From contig CACWIG010000001.1 of assembly GCA_902760955.1 (NCBI GenBank), positions 1 to 64,000 of the forward strand: 64,000 nt of DNA. The letters run 5' to 3'. The translations under genes and the position numbers were made by a program. Position 1 is the stretch's first letter, and every line of letters begins with the position of its first letter. Positions 1-9,235 of this stretch are shown one piece after another. The notes below the pieces were generated by a model. That model was not told the origin of the DNA. It saw nothing but the letters and a program-made list of their open reading frames with translations, and did no database searches. This DNA is from an uncultured Ruminococcus sp. Its GTDB lineage: Bacteria > Bacillota > Clostridia > Monoglobales > Monoglobaceae.

Positions 1-145
1 TACGCAAAGAAAAAGGTAAAGAAAGTTTAGGGCTCCCACAAAACGCCAACGCAGTGCGATTTGTGGGAAAAAGGAGGAATGACAGAGCGTATGACTGATT
101 TTTCTGCAAAGAAAAATCGGAATGGAGCGATGTCCATTCCGACGC
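1..145. other. Left-edge non-coding stretch with three hairpins
   Basis: The first 30 bases read YAKKKVKKV-stop in frame 1 and could be the tail of a lysine-rich protein, but too little is visible to call a gene. Three perfect hairpins follow: 34-42 with 60-68, 97-105 with 110-118, and 119-126 with 133-140. The last one, followed by a T-rich run on the minus strand, is suitably placed to end tRNA-Trp transcription. Confidence 0.4.
111..140 (-). terminator. Probable terminator of tRNA-Trp
   Basis: On the minus strand an 8-bp stem GGAATGGA/TCCATTCC with a 6-nt loop is followed by GATTTTTCTTT, just downstream of the tRNA-Trp CCA end. Confidence 0.6.
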
Positions 146-221
146 TGGCAGGGGTAGAGAGACTCGAACTCCCGGCACGCGGTTTTGGAGACCGCTGCTC
201 TACCAACTGAGCTATACCCCT
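146..221 (-). tRNA. tRNA-Trp (CCA)
   Basis: The 76-nt cloverleaf reads on the minus strand. The acceptor stem pairs AGGGGTA with TACCCCT, the discriminator is G, and the CCA tail is encoded. The D arm is AGCTCAGTTGGTAGAGC, the anticodon stem-loop is GCGGT-CTCCAAA-ACCGC with anticodon CCA, and the T loop contains GTTCGAGTC. It is transcribed divergently from ftsH. Confidence 0.96.
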
Positions 222-237
222 TCGCTATAACTCGTAA

Positions 238-266
238 ATTATACCACGTAATTCGTTTTTTGTCAA
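238..266 (-). promoter_or_regulatory. Promoter of tRNA-Trp
   Basis: On the minus strand TTGACA (266-261), a 17-bp spacer and TATAAT (243-238) lie about 17 bp before the tRNA 5' end. Confidence 0.8.
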
Positions 267-309
267 GCACTTATTTTTTTAATATTATGTAAATTATTTG
301 CTTTTCGAC

Positions 310-338
310 TTGTTTTTTAGTGTGCCATATGGTATAAT
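310..338 (+). promoter_or_regulatory. Promoter of ftsH
   Basis: TTGTTT (310-315), a 17-bp spacer and TATAAT (333-338). The resulting leader of about 110 nt contains an imperfect GGCGT/GACGCC hairpin near 358-388. Confidence 0.65.
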
Positions 339-453
339 AACCTCACAATAACCTCACGGCGTTGCCAAAATCATAGATTTTGACGCCTGAGAGAACATTT
401 TATTTAATCAGCTCATTAGTTTTGTATCAGAAAATATTATAGGAGGATATAAC

Positions 454-2358
454 GTGAAGAAGTCATTAAAAGGAGTTGCCTTTTATCTGCTTTTGTTTGC
501 GGTCATTGTAGCAATTTTTTCTTTTACATCCGCACCAAAACAAAAGGATAAAGATATATATTCCGATTTAATCTTAAAAATTCAACAAGGAGAAGTTACC
601 GAGCTTTCCGTTGTTGATGATGTTGCTACTGCAACCTTAAAAGACGGCACCAAAATGGAGGTAGAAGTACCAGGCTATTGGATACTAAAAGAAGATGCCG
701 GTTCTGCAATGCAAGACCAAATTAACGAGGGCAGACTTAAGGTTGAAACACCATTGCCTTACAGTCCGCCTTGGTGGCTGACACTTCTTCCTACCTTAGG
801 ATTGTTTATAATCCTTGCGGTATTTTGGTTTATTTTTATGCAACAAGCAGGCGGTGGCGGCGGTGGCGGCCGCAATATGATGAGTTTTGGCAAAAGCAAG
901 GCAAAAGTTACTGCTGACGGCAATACTAAAAAATCATTTGCCGACGTTGCCGGTGCTGATGAAGAAAAAGCCGAATTACAAGAAATTGTTGAGTTCCTTA
1001 AGACTCCCGACCGCTTCCGTATGTTAGGGGCAAGAATACCTAAAGGTGTTTTGTTAGTCGGCCCTCCTGGAACAGGTAAAACCTTGCTTGCTAAGGCAGT
1101 TGCAGGTGAAGCAGGAGTTCCTTTCTTCTCTATTTCAGGTTCGGACTTTGTTGAAATGTTTGTCGGTGTAGGTGCATCACGTGTCAGAGATTTGTTTGAA
1201 ACGGCAAAGAAAAACTCGCCGTGTATTATATTTATCGACGAAATTGACGCCGTTGGACGTCACAGAGGTGCAGGCCTTGGCGGCGGTCACGACGAAAGAG
1301 AACAAACCCTCAATCAGTTGCTTGTTGAGATGGACGGCTTTGGCGAAAACGAAGGTGTTATAATCATTGCCGCAACAAACCGCCCTGACATTCTTGACCC
1401 TGCACTTTTAAGACCTGGCAGATTTGACAGACAGGTTGTTGTTGATGCTCCTGACGTAGTGGGCAGAGAGGCAATCCTGAAGGTTCATTCAAAGGGCAAG
1501 CCCCTTGCCGCTGATGTTGATTTATCGGTTCTTGCCAAAACAACCATCGGTTTTTCGGCTGCTGACCTTGAAAATCTTATGAATGAGGCGGCTCTTCTTT
1601 CTGCACGTAACGGCGAGAAAGAAATTTCAATGGCAAATCTTGAAGAGTCAATAATGAAGGTCGTTGCAGGACCTGAAAAGAAATCACGTAAGATTACCGA
1701 GCGTGAACGTGAACTTACCGCATATCACGAGGCAGGACACGCAGTTGTTTCTAAAATGCTTCCCACTCAGAACAGGGTTCATCAGGTTTCTATTATTCCG
1801 AGAGGCAGAGCAGGCGGATACACCTTATCCCTGCCAAAAGAGGATACATTCTTTAACTCTAAGACAGAAATGCTTGAAGAAATCGTTTCACTTCTTGGCG
1901 GACGTGTTGCCGAGCAGATTTCGCTCAATGATATCAGCACAGGTGCCTCTAATGATATTGAACGTGCCACAAACATTGCAAAATCAATGGTTACCAAATA
2001 TGGTATGAGCGAAACCTTGGGGGCAAGAACCTTTGGCGATCAAAACAACGAAGTATTTATCGGACGTGACTATGGTCACACCGTTGACTACAGCCAGGAC
2101 ACAGCCGCAAAAATTGATAATGAAATTAAAAATATTATTGACGGATGCTATCAGCGTTGTGTAGACATTCTTACCGAAAACCAAGATAAGCTAAACGAAG
2201 TTGCCAAGCTTCTTCTTGAAAAAGAAAAGATTGAAGGCGACGAATTTGACGCTTTGTTTGTAACAGTTGCAGCAACTGCAGATGCAGAGATTGCAACATC
2301 TGTTACAGAGTCGATAATAGATGGCAAAGTATCAGAGGATACTGAAGAAACAGAATAA
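454..2358 (+). CDS. ftsH: ATP-dependent zinc metalloprotease FtsH
   Basis: Membrane-anchored AAA+ protease that degrades misassembled membrane proteins and selected cytosolic regulators. At 634 aa it is normal for the family. Two membrane helices lie near residues 7-26 and 108-130 around a short extracytoplasmic domain. They are followed by a Gly-rich linker, the Walker A motif GPPGTGKT (about 203-210), Walker B IIFIDEID, the second region of homology, and the zinc-binding HEAGH at 425-429. The start is GTG, chosen because AGGAGG sits 7 nt upstream. It stands alone behind its own promoter. A 142-bp inverted-repeat element follows the stop and may also stop transcription. Confidence 0.97.
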   Translation: MKKSLKGVAFYLLLFAVIVAIFSFTSAPKQKDKDIYSDLILKIQQGEVTELSVVDDVATATLKDGTKMEVEVPGYWILKEDAGSAMQDQINEGRLKVETPLPYSPPWWLTLLPTLGLFIILAVFWFIFMQQAGGGGGGGRNMMSFGKSKAKVTADGNTKKSFADVAGADEEKAELQEIVEFLKTPDRFRMLGARIPKGVLLVGPPGTGKTLLAKAVAGEAGVPFFSISGSDFVEMFVGVGASRVRDLFETAKKNSPCIIFIDEIDAVGRHRGAGLGGGHDEREQTLNQLLVEMDGFGENEGVIIIAATNRPDILDPALLRPGRFDRQVVVDAPDVVGREAILKVHSKGKPLAADVDLSVLAKTTIGFSAADLENLMNEAALLSARNGEKEISMANLEESIMKVVAGPEKKSRKITERERELTAYHEAGHAVVSKMLPTQNRVHQVSIIPRGRAGGYTLSLPKEDTFFNSKTEMLEEIVSLLGGRVAEQISLNDISTGASNDIERATNIAKSMVTKYGMSETLGARTFGDQNNEVFIGRDYGHTVDYSQDTAAKIDNEIKNIIDGCYQRCVDILTENQDKLNEVAKLLLEKEKIEGDEFDALFVTVAATADAEIATSVTESIIDGKVSEDTEETE

Positions 2359-2367
2359 CAATCAAAG

Positions 2368-2509
2368 AGAGGCTGTTAAAAAAGTAATTTTCGGGACGTC
2401 GAGGACGCCGTCCCCTACAACAATTTTGTATAATAATTAAGAATAATACAAAATGTAGGGGTCGGTGGCTTCCGACAAACCGTTATGTCTGACTTTTTTA
2501 ACAGCCTCT
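2368..2509. repeat. 142-bp MITE-like element with 18-bp perfect terminal inverted repeats
   Basis: The outer arms AGAGGCTGTTAAAAAAGT (2368-2385) and its exact reverse complement (2492-2509) enclose two copies of the GTAGGGG-type palindromic repeat in opposite orientations (2392-2419 and about 2456-2480). It fills the ftsH-ispE gap up to 4 bp before the ispE ribosome-binding site. I see no clear target duplication. The long stem could also act as a transcription barrier. Confidence 0.7.
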
Positions 2510-2525
2510 TCTTGGAGGATTTATT

Positions 2526-3371
2526 ATGAACAGTATAACACTTAATTGTAATGCTAAAATCAATTTGTCATTAGATGTAATCGGCAAAAGGCCTGATGGA
2601 TATCATAATATTGAACTTATCTTTCTTGAAATCAACCTGGCAGACGAAGTAACTGTTTCATTGCGTGATGATGGCAAAATTAATCTCACCTGTAGCGATT
2701 TCACTCTGCCTACCGATGACAGAAATATTGCCTATAAGGCAGCTATAACGTTCTTTTATGAATACGGCAAAAACTACGGAGCAGACATTATTCTTAAAAA
2801 GAACATTCCTCACGGTGCAGGCCTTGCAGGCGGTAGTGCTGATGCCGCAGGTGTACTTAAATCGCTAAATGCACTTTTGTCCAAGCCCTTTTCAAAAGAA
2901 ACACTTATGAGGCTTGGCGCAAGGTTGGGTGCTGACGTTCCCTTCTGCATTATGGGAGGCTGTGCCTTTGCAGAAGGCATTGGTGAAATACTTACTCCTC
3001 TTCCAAAGCCTGTCGGGCTATACTATGTTTTGGTAAAGCCTGAGCAATCAATTTCAACGGCATATGTTTATCAAAACTTAGATTTAAACAACCGATCTGA
3101 TACACTTAACGTGAGAAATATTGCTAATGCAATAAAATTAAATGATAAAGCATCATTATACAAAAATGCAGGCAATATAATGGAATCTGTCACCGCCGTC
3201 AAATACCCTGTCATAAATGAAATCAAGGCCGAACTTGAGAAAAACGGCTCTAAAAAGGCATTAATGAGCGGCAGCGGAACCACAGTATTCGGAATATTTG
3301 AAGATTTCTCAATGGCAAAAAATGCCGCCGAAATTTTGAAGAAGAATTACAAAAATGTATATTTAGTCTGA
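2526..3371 (+). CDS. ispE: 4-diphosphocytidyl-2-C-methyl-D-erythritol kinase IspE
   Basis: Phosphorylates the 2-OH of CDP-methylerythritol in the MEP route to isoprenoid precursors. The 281-aa protein has the N-terminal family signature NAKINLSLDVIGKRPDGYH and the GHMP-kinase glycine-rich loop PHGAGLAGGSADAAG at about residues 95-109. A C-terminal GSGTTVFG loop is also present. The start ATG is preceded by GGAGG at 2514-2518. Another MEP enzyme, ispG, is encoded at 37.6 kb, so this organism appears to use the MEP pathway. A strong terminator follows. Confidence 0.96.
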   Translation: MNSITLNCNAKINLSLDVIGKRPDGYHNIELIFLEINLADEVTVSLRDDGKINLTCSDFTLPTDDRNIAYKAAITFFYEYGKNYGADIILKKNIPHGAGLAGGSADAAGVLKSLNALLSKPFSKETLMRLGARLGADVPFCIMGGCAFAEGIGEILTPLPKPVGLYYVLVKPEQSISTAYVYQNLDLNNRSDTLNVRNIANAIKLNDKASLYKNAGNIMESVTAVKYPVINEIKAELEKNGSKKALMSGSGTTVFGIFEDFSMAKNAAEILKKNYKNVYLV

Positions 3372-3378
3372 TATAAAC

Positions 3379-3414
3379 AAGAGGCAGTACGCAACTGCCT
3401 CTTATATTTTTTTT
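3379..3414 (+). terminator. Terminator of ispE
   Basis: Stem AAGAGGCAGT/ACTGCCTCTT with a short loop, followed by TATATTTTTTTT. Confidence 0.88.
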
Positions 3415-3433
3415 GCCATTTTTCAAAAAACTA

Positions 3434-3462
3434 TTGACAAACTGCACTAACTGTATTATAAT
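3434..3462 (+). promoter_or_regulatory. Consensus promoter of the YtrA-type ABC operon
   Basis: Perfect TTGACA (3434-3439), a 17-bp spacer and perfect TATAAT (3457-3462). The -10 box and most of the spacer lie inside the operator palindrome at 3441-3483, so a bound repressor would block polymerase. Confidence 0.9.
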
Positions 3463-3483
3463 GACTAATACAGTTAGTGCAGT
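3441..3483. promoter_or_regulatory. 18-bp perfect palindromic operator (GntR/YtrA)
   Basis: ACTGCACTAACTGTATTA (3441-3458) is repeated as its exact reverse complement at 3466-3483 with a 7-bp spacer. It spans from just after the -35 box through the -10 to the likely transcription start. Its position directly before the GntR gene indicates autoregulation. Confidence 0.85.
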
Positions 3484-3518
3484 GATTGCAATCAAAAACA
3501 ACTGAAGGGAGGTATCTT

Positions 3519-3923
3519 ATGATACAGATTGACTTGTCGGATCACCGACCGCTATATGAACAGATAAAGGATAAGATAAAAGAGCTTATAATTACAGGCG
3601 CAGTTGCCGAGAACGAAAAAATCCCGTCGGTACGTGAACTCGCCCAGCAGCTTACCATAAATCCCAATACTATACAGCACGCATACAAAGATTTAGAGTT
3701 GGAGGGATTTATATATTCGGTACGTGCCAAGGGGAGCTTTGTGGCATCTGCGTCACACATAAAGAAGAAAACTCAAATGCAGGAGCTTAAAACTGCGTTT
3801 GCAGGCGATGTAAAACAGGCTTGCTTTTTAGGAGTTTCTAAAGACGAACTTATCCGAACAATAAACGAAATATACAGAGAACAGGAGATGACAGCGGATG
3901 ATCAAAGTAACGAATGTTGTTAA
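3519..3923 (+). CDS. GntR-family (YtrA-type) transcriptional regulator
   Basis: A 134-aa repressor of the short YtrA subfamily. An N-terminal winged helix (residues about 8-75, with PLYEQIKDKIKELI and the recognition segment NPNTIQHAYKDLELEGF) is followed by only a short C-terminal dimerisation helix pair and no large effector domain. The start ATG has AAGGGAGG 7 nt upstream; an in-frame TTG further upstream has no ribosome-binding site. The 3' end overlaps the ABC ATPase gene by 26 bp, so translation is probably coupled. It probably represses its own operon through the adjacent palindrome. In Bacillus, YtrA-type operons respond to cell-envelope antibiotics; that role here is inference. Confidence 0.9.
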   Translation: MIQIDLSDHRPLYEQIKDKIKELIITGAVAENEKIPSVRELAQQLTINPNTIQHAYKDLELEGFIYSVRAKGSFVASASHIKKKTQMQELKTAFAGDVKQACFLGVSKDELIRTINEIYREQEMTADDQSNECC

Positions 3924-4794
3924 AACATTTGGTAGTTTTACAGCACTTAACGGAGCGAATATAAATGTAAAAAAAGGCTCTGTTTACGGACTTGTAGGTC
4001 CAAATGGTGCAGGAAAAACTACTGTGATAAAAACTCTGACAGGCGTATACCGCCCTGACAGCGGCAAGATAACCGTTGACGGAGAAGAGGTTTATGAGAA
4101 TACAAAAATAAAAAGCCGTATGGTGTATGTAAGTGATGATCTTTATTTCTTCCCCGGTTATTCCATTAGGGATATGGCATCATACTATCGCGGAATTTAT
4201 TCTGATTGGAGTGATGAGAGATTTAACACCTTGAATAATATATTTAAGATTGATACAAAACGCAACATACGCAGCCTGTCAAAAGGTATGCAGAAGCAAG
4301 TGGCTTTCTGGCTTGGACTTTCGGCAAATCCTGACGTGATGATTTTAGATGAGCCTGTGGACGGACTTGACCCTTTTATGAGGAGAAACGTCTGGAATTT
4401 AATGCTCTCTGACGTTGCAGAGCGTGAACTGACAGTTCTTGTTTCCTCTCACAATTTAAGAGAGCTTGAGGACGTGTGCGACCACATTGGGATTATGAAC
4501 AAGGGTGTTGTGGTCATTGAAAAGGACATTGATGAGGTAAAGGGCAATATTCATAAGGTGCAGACGGCTTTTCCTGACGGATTTCCTGAAAAACTTCGCG
4601 ATGCACTTGATATATTAAATCACGAGAGACACGGCAGCGTGGATATGCTTATTCTTCGTGGCGGATATACGGAAATTGAAGAGAGAATAAGGGCATATTC
4701 ACCACTTATTCTTGATGTTGTTCCCCTTTCCTTAGAGGAAATATTCATTTATGAGATGGGAGGTATGGATTATGACCTTGAAATCATTAGTTAA
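3898..4794 (+). CDS. ABC transporter ATP-binding protein (YtrB/BcrA-like)
   Basis: A 298-aa ATPase subunit of an ABC-2 type exporter. Walker A GPNGAGKTT is at residues 34-42, the signature is LSKGMQKQ, and Walker B is VMILDEP followed by DGLDPFMR and the switch histidine SSHNLRE. The C-terminal ~80 residues are an extra domain typical of such exporters. It lies between the GntR regulator (26-bp overlap) and the permease (23-bp overlap), so the three are one translationally coupled operon. The substrate cannot be read from sequence; antimicrobial peptides or envelope-active drugs are the usual suggestion for this arrangement. Confidence 0.93.
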   Translation: MIKVTNVVKTFGSFTALNGANINVKKGSVYGLVGPNGAGKTTVIKTLTGVYRPDSGKITVDGEEVYENTKIKSRMVYVSDDLYFFPGYSIRDMASYYRGIYSDWSDERFNTLNNIFKIDTKRNIRSLSKGMQKQVAFWLGLSANPDVMILDEPVDGLDPFMRRNVWNLMLSDVAERELTVLVSSHNLRELEDVCDHIGIMNKGVVVIEKDIDEVKGNIHKVQTAFPDGFPEKLRDALDILNHERHGSVDMLILRGGYTEIEERIRAYSPLILDVVPLSLEEIFIYEMGGMDYDLEIIS

Positions 4795-6697
4795 TAAAAG
4801 TGTTGTAAAATCTGATTTACGCCGATATTGGTATTTAGGTGCAATATTTGCAATTTTACTGTTGCTTATCGCTGTTGTGCCTGCATACCATATAGTCAAT
4901 TTCTATGCAGATACGGATATACAAACTACATCAGCTTTTTTGGATGGTATGGGGATGACTTTGTTCGCGGTGCTCACTTGCTGTATTGTAACACCTGCTA
5001 TGATGTTTTCATACTTGCATCATCGCAGTGCGGTACATACAATACACAGTCTGCCCCTGCGACGTGAAACACTGTATTTTTCACATATGGTATCTATGGC
5101 AATTCTTGAGATTATACCCATAATAATAAATATGCTTATAATGCTTACCATCAAGGGCATTCGGCCTTCAAATGTATTTTTGTGGGCAGGATTGACGCTT
5201 GTGTACGTGTTTGTTATAACAGCACTCGGCACGTCAATATCTATACTTACAGCGAATGTGTTTGCCTCCATAGTTATACCATACTGTGTAATGCTGCTGC
5301 CATTATTTATTGAAGGTATTTCGAAGACACTTTGCATCATATATCTTTTTGGCTATCCGAGTAACAATTCTATGTCAATTTCAAGTCACATCTACGCTGA
5401 CTACACCCACATAAGTGATGGTATGATATATGTATATATAGCTCTGGGATTATTACTTTTTGCACTTGGTCTTGTGGCATACAAAAAGCGTGCCCTTGAA
5501 AACCATTCACAGCTTGTGGCGTTTAAATTTTTAAACCCTATATTTATCTATGGCGTGGCAGTGTGTGCAGGACTTCTCGGCTATGTATATGTAGCATCTC
5601 TTTTAGATAATGGAAGACAGTTCTGGATTGCAATCCCCTTTGGTATTATTGGAATTATAGGTGCAAAAATGATTGCGGAACGTACATTCAGACCCAAAAA
5701 AACCATAAAGCCATCGGTTATATACCTTGCAATGCTGTTTACTATATATCTATTTATAGGGTTTGATATAACGGGCTTTGAAAATCGTGTCCCTGATATA
5801 GATAAAATAGCATCCGCAAGCGTTATTGAGTATGGTTATAGTGAAGATTATTATCCCACAGCAGATGCTTTTACACAGGTAAAGCTTGCACCTGAGGCTA
5901 TACACGATTCTGCACTGTATAACTCTGAGGACATAGCGAAGGTAACGGCATTGCATCGTGAAATAATTAAAAATTCGGATATTGCAGATAATACGAATAA
6001 TAGGAATGGTATGCGGAGTATTCCCATAAAATATGTTCTTACAAACGGACATACAATAGAACGCAATTATTACGTCAGCAATATCAATGATGAACTTAAA
6101 ACATTATACGAAAGTGTAATGGAGATAAAGGCTGTCAAGGCAGACCGTTTTCCGATTATTTCTGATGTGGCACAGGAATACATTTCTGCACAGGTTTCGA
6201 CCTGCGGTGCAAATGCGACAAACCTGACAAATGAACAGATGTATGCACTTATTGACACACTGCGTGAAGATATTATTGCCGCATCCTATGACGACTACCG
6301 CACAGATGCTTTGACCTCGGTGAATTTAGTTCGTACTATGCCGAGTATTGATGATACAGGGAACACTATAACCGACAAAAAAGGCTGGGCACAGCAAAGC
6401 TGTACCTATGACATACACCCTGCATACGAAAAAACAATAGCATTGCTCTCCGGCTGGGGACTGTATAATCTAATGCCTGAAACAGATAAAATAAGATATG
6501 TTGAAGTTTGCGGAGGAAATGATGATATAAGAACCGAAACGGACAAGGTATATATTGCTAAATGCCTTGAATATCTCTATAAAAACAGTGATAACCTCGG
6601 AAGATGCGATGATAAAGAGGTAATGTATATTACCATTTGTTACAATGATAATACAGTGTATACCATAAACATCAAGGACAATCTGAATGATATATAA
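4772..6697 (+). CDS. ABC-2 type transporter permease
   Basis: A 641-aa membrane subunit paired with the upstream ATPase. Hydrophobic helices cluster at residues about 20-40, 60-85, 105-130, 140-165, 170-195, 215-235, 255-275, 280-300 and 320-340. A large polar C-terminal region of about 300 residues follows and probably lies outside the membrane. The start ATG at 4772 was chosen because GGGAGG at 4758-4763 gives correct spacing; the in-frame ATG 21 bp upstream has none. The gene overlaps the ATPase reading frame. The long soluble C-terminus has no motif I recognise. Confidence 0.85.
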   Translation: MTLKSLVNKSVVKSDLRRYWYLGAIFAILLLLIAVVPAYHIVNFYADTDIQTTSAFLDGMGMTLFAVLTCCIVTPAMMFSYLHHRSAVHTIHSLPLRRETLYFSHMVSMAILEIIPIIINMLIMLTIKGIRPSNVFLWAGLTLVYVFVITALGTSISILTANVFASIVIPYCVMLLPLFIEGISKTLCIIYLFGYPSNNSMSISSHIYADYTHISDGMIYVYIALGLLLFALGLVAYKKRALENHSQLVAFKFLNPIFIYGVAVCAGLLGYVYVASLLDNGRQFWIAIPFGIIGIIGAKMIAERTFRPKKTIKPSVIYLAMLFTIYLFIGFDITGFENRVPDIDKIASASVIEYGYSEDYYPTADAFTQVKLAPEAIHDSALYNSEDIAKVTALHREIIKNSDIADNTNNRNGMRSIPIKYVLTNGHTIERNYYVSNINDELKTLYESVMEIKAVKADRFPIISDVAQEYISAQVSTCGANATNLTNEQMYALIDTLREDIIAASYDDYRTDALTSVNLVRTMPSIDDTGNTITDKKGWAQQSCTYDIHPAYEKTIALLSGWGLYNLMPETDKIRYVEVCGGNDDIRTETDKVYIAKCLEYLYKNSDNLGRCDDKEVMYITICYNDNTVYTINIKDNLNDI

Positions 6698-6718
6698 AAA
6701 TTTGGTGGATAGAAACGA

Positions 6719-6740
6719 GGGGCAGGATTAATCCTGTCCC
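6719..6740. terminator. Convergent hairpin between the ABC operon and the feo operon
   Basis: GGGGCAGGAT-TA-ATCCTGTCCC forms a compact stem that overlaps the stop codon of the minus-strand 44-aa gene. The T-tracts on either side are weak, so it may be an inefficient bidirectional terminator. Confidence 0.5.
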
Positions 6741-6862
6741 TTGCATTTTATACAGCATTTGTCGCAGTCACAACATTTTTTCTTATTATTTTTTATTCTT
6801 TTTATCACTAATATTGTCAACACAACAATAAGTATAAGTACAGCTACACTTTGTATATTCAT
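6728..6862 (-). CDS. FeoB-associated Cys-rich membrane peptide
   Basis: A 44-aa peptide, too short for most gene finders. Residues about 5-20 form one membrane helix (VAVLILIVVLTILVI). A basic KRIKNNKKK stretch follows, then a cysteine-rich tail (CCDCDKCCIKCK) with six cysteines that could bind metal. It matches the known FeoB-associated Cys-rich membrane protein family. Its ATG overlaps the feoAB stop codon by one base (TAATG), so translation is coupled to FeoB. A role in Fe(II) uptake as a small accessory subunit is inferred from this position. Confidence 0.85.
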   Translation of the reverse strand: MNIQSVAVLILIVVLTILVIKRIKNNKKKCCDCDKCCIKCKGQD

Positions 6863-9216
6863 TATCTCATTCCCAACATCATCAAAACAGTTTGAACGAC
6901 AAAGGCACATACCCACGCTATTGCACATTGGAATACGACTATCCAAACCGCCCATTTTAAGCCAAGCTCTCTCTTAATGGCGGCAATCGCGGCAACACAG
7001 GGTGTATACAATAAACAAAATACAAGTAAAGCAACAGCGGCAAGAGGTGTCAGCAGAGCGGTTATATCTCCCGTACCGCCCGTCAATACTGTCAAGGTTG
7101 ATACCACACTTTCCTTTGCCATAAATCCTGCTATCAATGATGTTGATATTCTCCAATCGCCAAAGCCAAGAGGTTTAAAAATCGGCGAAATCACTCCTGC
7201 AACATATGCGAGAATACTATTCCTTGAATCTTCTACTATGTTTAATCTGAAATCAAAGGTTTGCAAAAACCAAACAACAATCGATGCAACAAAGATTACA
7301 GTAAACGCCCTCTCCAAAAAGTCCTTTGCCTTATCCCAAAGCAGAAAACCGACGTTTTTTGCTCCTGGCATACGATAGTTTGGTAACTCCATAACAAATG
7401 GTACTGCCTCGCCTTTAAATACAGTTCCCTTTGCAATAACAGCAGTCAGGATGCCTGCTGCTATACCTAAAAAGTACAATCCAACCATAATAAGCCCGCT
7501 GTATTCAGGGAAAAATGCATTAGCAAAAAAACCATAAATCGGTAATTTTGCAGTACAGCTCATAAACGGAGTGAGCATTATTGTCATTTTTCTGTCCCTC
7601 TCAGACGGAAGAGTTCTGCTTGCCATTACACCAGGCACAGTACATCCAAAGCCTATTAGCATAGGCACAATGCTTCGTCCCGATAAGCCGATTTTTCTCA
7701 GCATTTTATCCATAACAAAGGCGACACGCGCCATATATCCGCTGTCCTCCAACAGTGATAAAAAGAAGAACAGGACAACTATTATCGGCACAAAACTTAA
7801 GATGCTTCCTACACCGCTGAATATTCCATCTACAACCAACGACTTCAGCACACTATTTACCTGCCACGCCGTAAGTGCATAATCTACCGTTTCGGTTATA
7901 TTTTCAATAGCAACCTCCAAAATTCCCTGTAACCACGCACCTATGACATTGAAGGTCAAATAAAAAACAAGAGCCATAATGCAAACAAAAAGCGGTATTG
8001 CCGTATATCTGCCTGTCAAAACCTTGTCTATTCTTCGGCTACGTTTACGCTCCTTGCTCTCTCTCGGCTTGACCACCGTACTGTCGCACAATTTTTTAAT
8101 AAACGAAAAACGCATATCCGCAATGGCGGCAGACCTGTCAAGCCCTCGTTCCTGCTCCATCTGACAGATAATATGCTCAATCATATCAATCTCGTTTTCT
8201 GACAGCTTAAGGGCAGACATAATCAGTTCGTCGCCCTCAACCAACTTGCTTGCGGCAAACCTGATTGGTATGCCTGCCGCTTTTGCGTGGTCGTCAATTA
8301 AGTGCATAATTCCGTGCAAGCATCTATGTACCGCTCCGCCCATTTCATCATTTTCGCAGAAGTCCATTCTTCCGGGTCTTTCCTGATATTTTGCAACGTG
8401 AATTGCGTGGGCTATAAGCTCATTTACACCTTCGTTTTTTGCGGCAGAAATCGGCACAACAGGTATGCCGAGCATATCCTCCATTGCATTAATATCTATG
8501 GTTCCGCCGTTACCTCTGACCTCGTCCATCATATTGAGTGCCAACACTATTGGAATATTTAATTCCAACAACTGCATAGTAAGGTAGAGATTTCGCTCTA
8601 TGTTTCCTGCGTCTACAATATTTATAATGCCCGTTGGCTTTTCGTCCAATATAAATTGCCTCGAAACAATTTCTTCGCTGGTATACGGGGATAGGGAGTA
8701 TATTCCAGGTAAGTCAGTAACCACTGTATTGGGATATCCCTTTATCGCACCGTTCTTTTGGTCAACGGTTACCCCAGGGAAGTTGCCAACGTGCTGATTT
8801 GCACCCGTCAACTGATTGAACAATGTGGTCTTTCCGCAATTCTGATTGCCTGCAAGAGCAAAGGTCAGAGTCTTGTCCTTTGGCAAAGGTTTTTCTGTTG
8901 CTTTTACGTGATATTTGCCGCTCTCACCAAAGCCTGGGTGTTCTCTCTTTGCCACTTTGCGTTGTTTATTTTGAGGCTGATTTTTTTGCTCACTCACATT
9001 GGTTATCTCTATTTTTTCAGCATCATCAAGTCTTAGCGTCAACTCATATCCGTGTATAAGCAATTCCATAGGGTCGCCCATAGGAGCATACTTAATAAGC
9101 GTGACCTCTACCCCAGGAATTACACCCATATCTATAAAATGCTGACGCAAGGCTCCCTCTCCGCCAACTTTTGATATTATTGCTGTTTTACCTATTCCTA
9201 AATCTTTAAGAGTCAT
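6862..9216 (-). CDS. feoB: FeoA-FeoB fusion ferrous iron transporter
   Basis: A 784-aa protein that imports Fe(II) across the membrane. Residues 1-73 are a complete FeoA (SH3-like) domain, normally a separate gene. A charged linker (about 74-115) leads to the FeoB G domain with G1 GNQNCGKTT (123-131) and G3 DLPG (168-171). The helical regulatory domain follows, then the membrane domain with gate motifs SFVPIIVVLFFFLSLLEDSGYMAR and IGFGCTVPGV. The start has GGAGG 7 nt upstream. It lies 19 bp after the HAD gene and is coupled to the 44-aa peptide, so the three form one operon. Confidence 0.96.
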   Translation of the reverse strand: MTLKDLGIGKTAIISKVGGEGALRQHFIDMGVIPGVEVTLIKYAPMGDPMELLIHGYELTLRLDDAEKIEITNVSEQKNQPQNKQRKVAKREHPGFGESGKYHVKATEKPLPKDKTLTFALAGNQNCGKTTLFNQLTGANQHVGNFPGVTVDQKNGAIKGYPNTVVTDLPGIYSLSPYTSEEIVSRQFILDEKPTGIINIVDAGNIERNLYLTMQLLELNIPIVLALNMMDEVRGNGGTIDINAMEDMLGIPVVPISAAKNEGVNELIAHAIHVAKYQERPGRMDFCENDEMGGAVHRCLHGIMHLIDDHAKAAGIPIRFAASKLVEGDELIMSALKLSENEIDMIEHIICQMEQERGLDRSAAIADMRFSFIKKLCDSTVVKPRESKERKRSRRIDKVLTGRYTAIPLFVCIMALVFYLTFNVIGAWLQGILEVAIENITETVDYALTAWQVNSVLKSLVVDGIFSGVGSILSFVPIIVVLFFFLSLLEDSGYMARVAFVMDKMLRKIGLSGRSIVPMLIGFGCTVPGVMASRTLPSERDRKMTIMLTPFMSCTAKLPIYGFFANAFFPEYSGLIMVGLYFLGIAAGILTAVIAKGTVFKGEAVPFVMELPNYRMPGAKNVGFLLWDKAKDFLERAFTVIFVASIVVWFLQTFDFRLNIVEDSRNSILAYVAGVISPIFKPLGFGDWRISTSLIAGFMAKESVVSTLTVLTGGTGDITALLTPLAAVALLVFCLLYTPCVAAIAAIKRELGLKWAVWIVVFQCAIAWVCAFVVQTVLMMLGMR

Positions 9217-9235
9217 TGCCTTCCTCCATAGCTTA

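Noticed and set aside
1-30. 3' end of an upstream gene (YAKKKVKKV)
   Set aside because: Nine codons without context cannot support a gene call.
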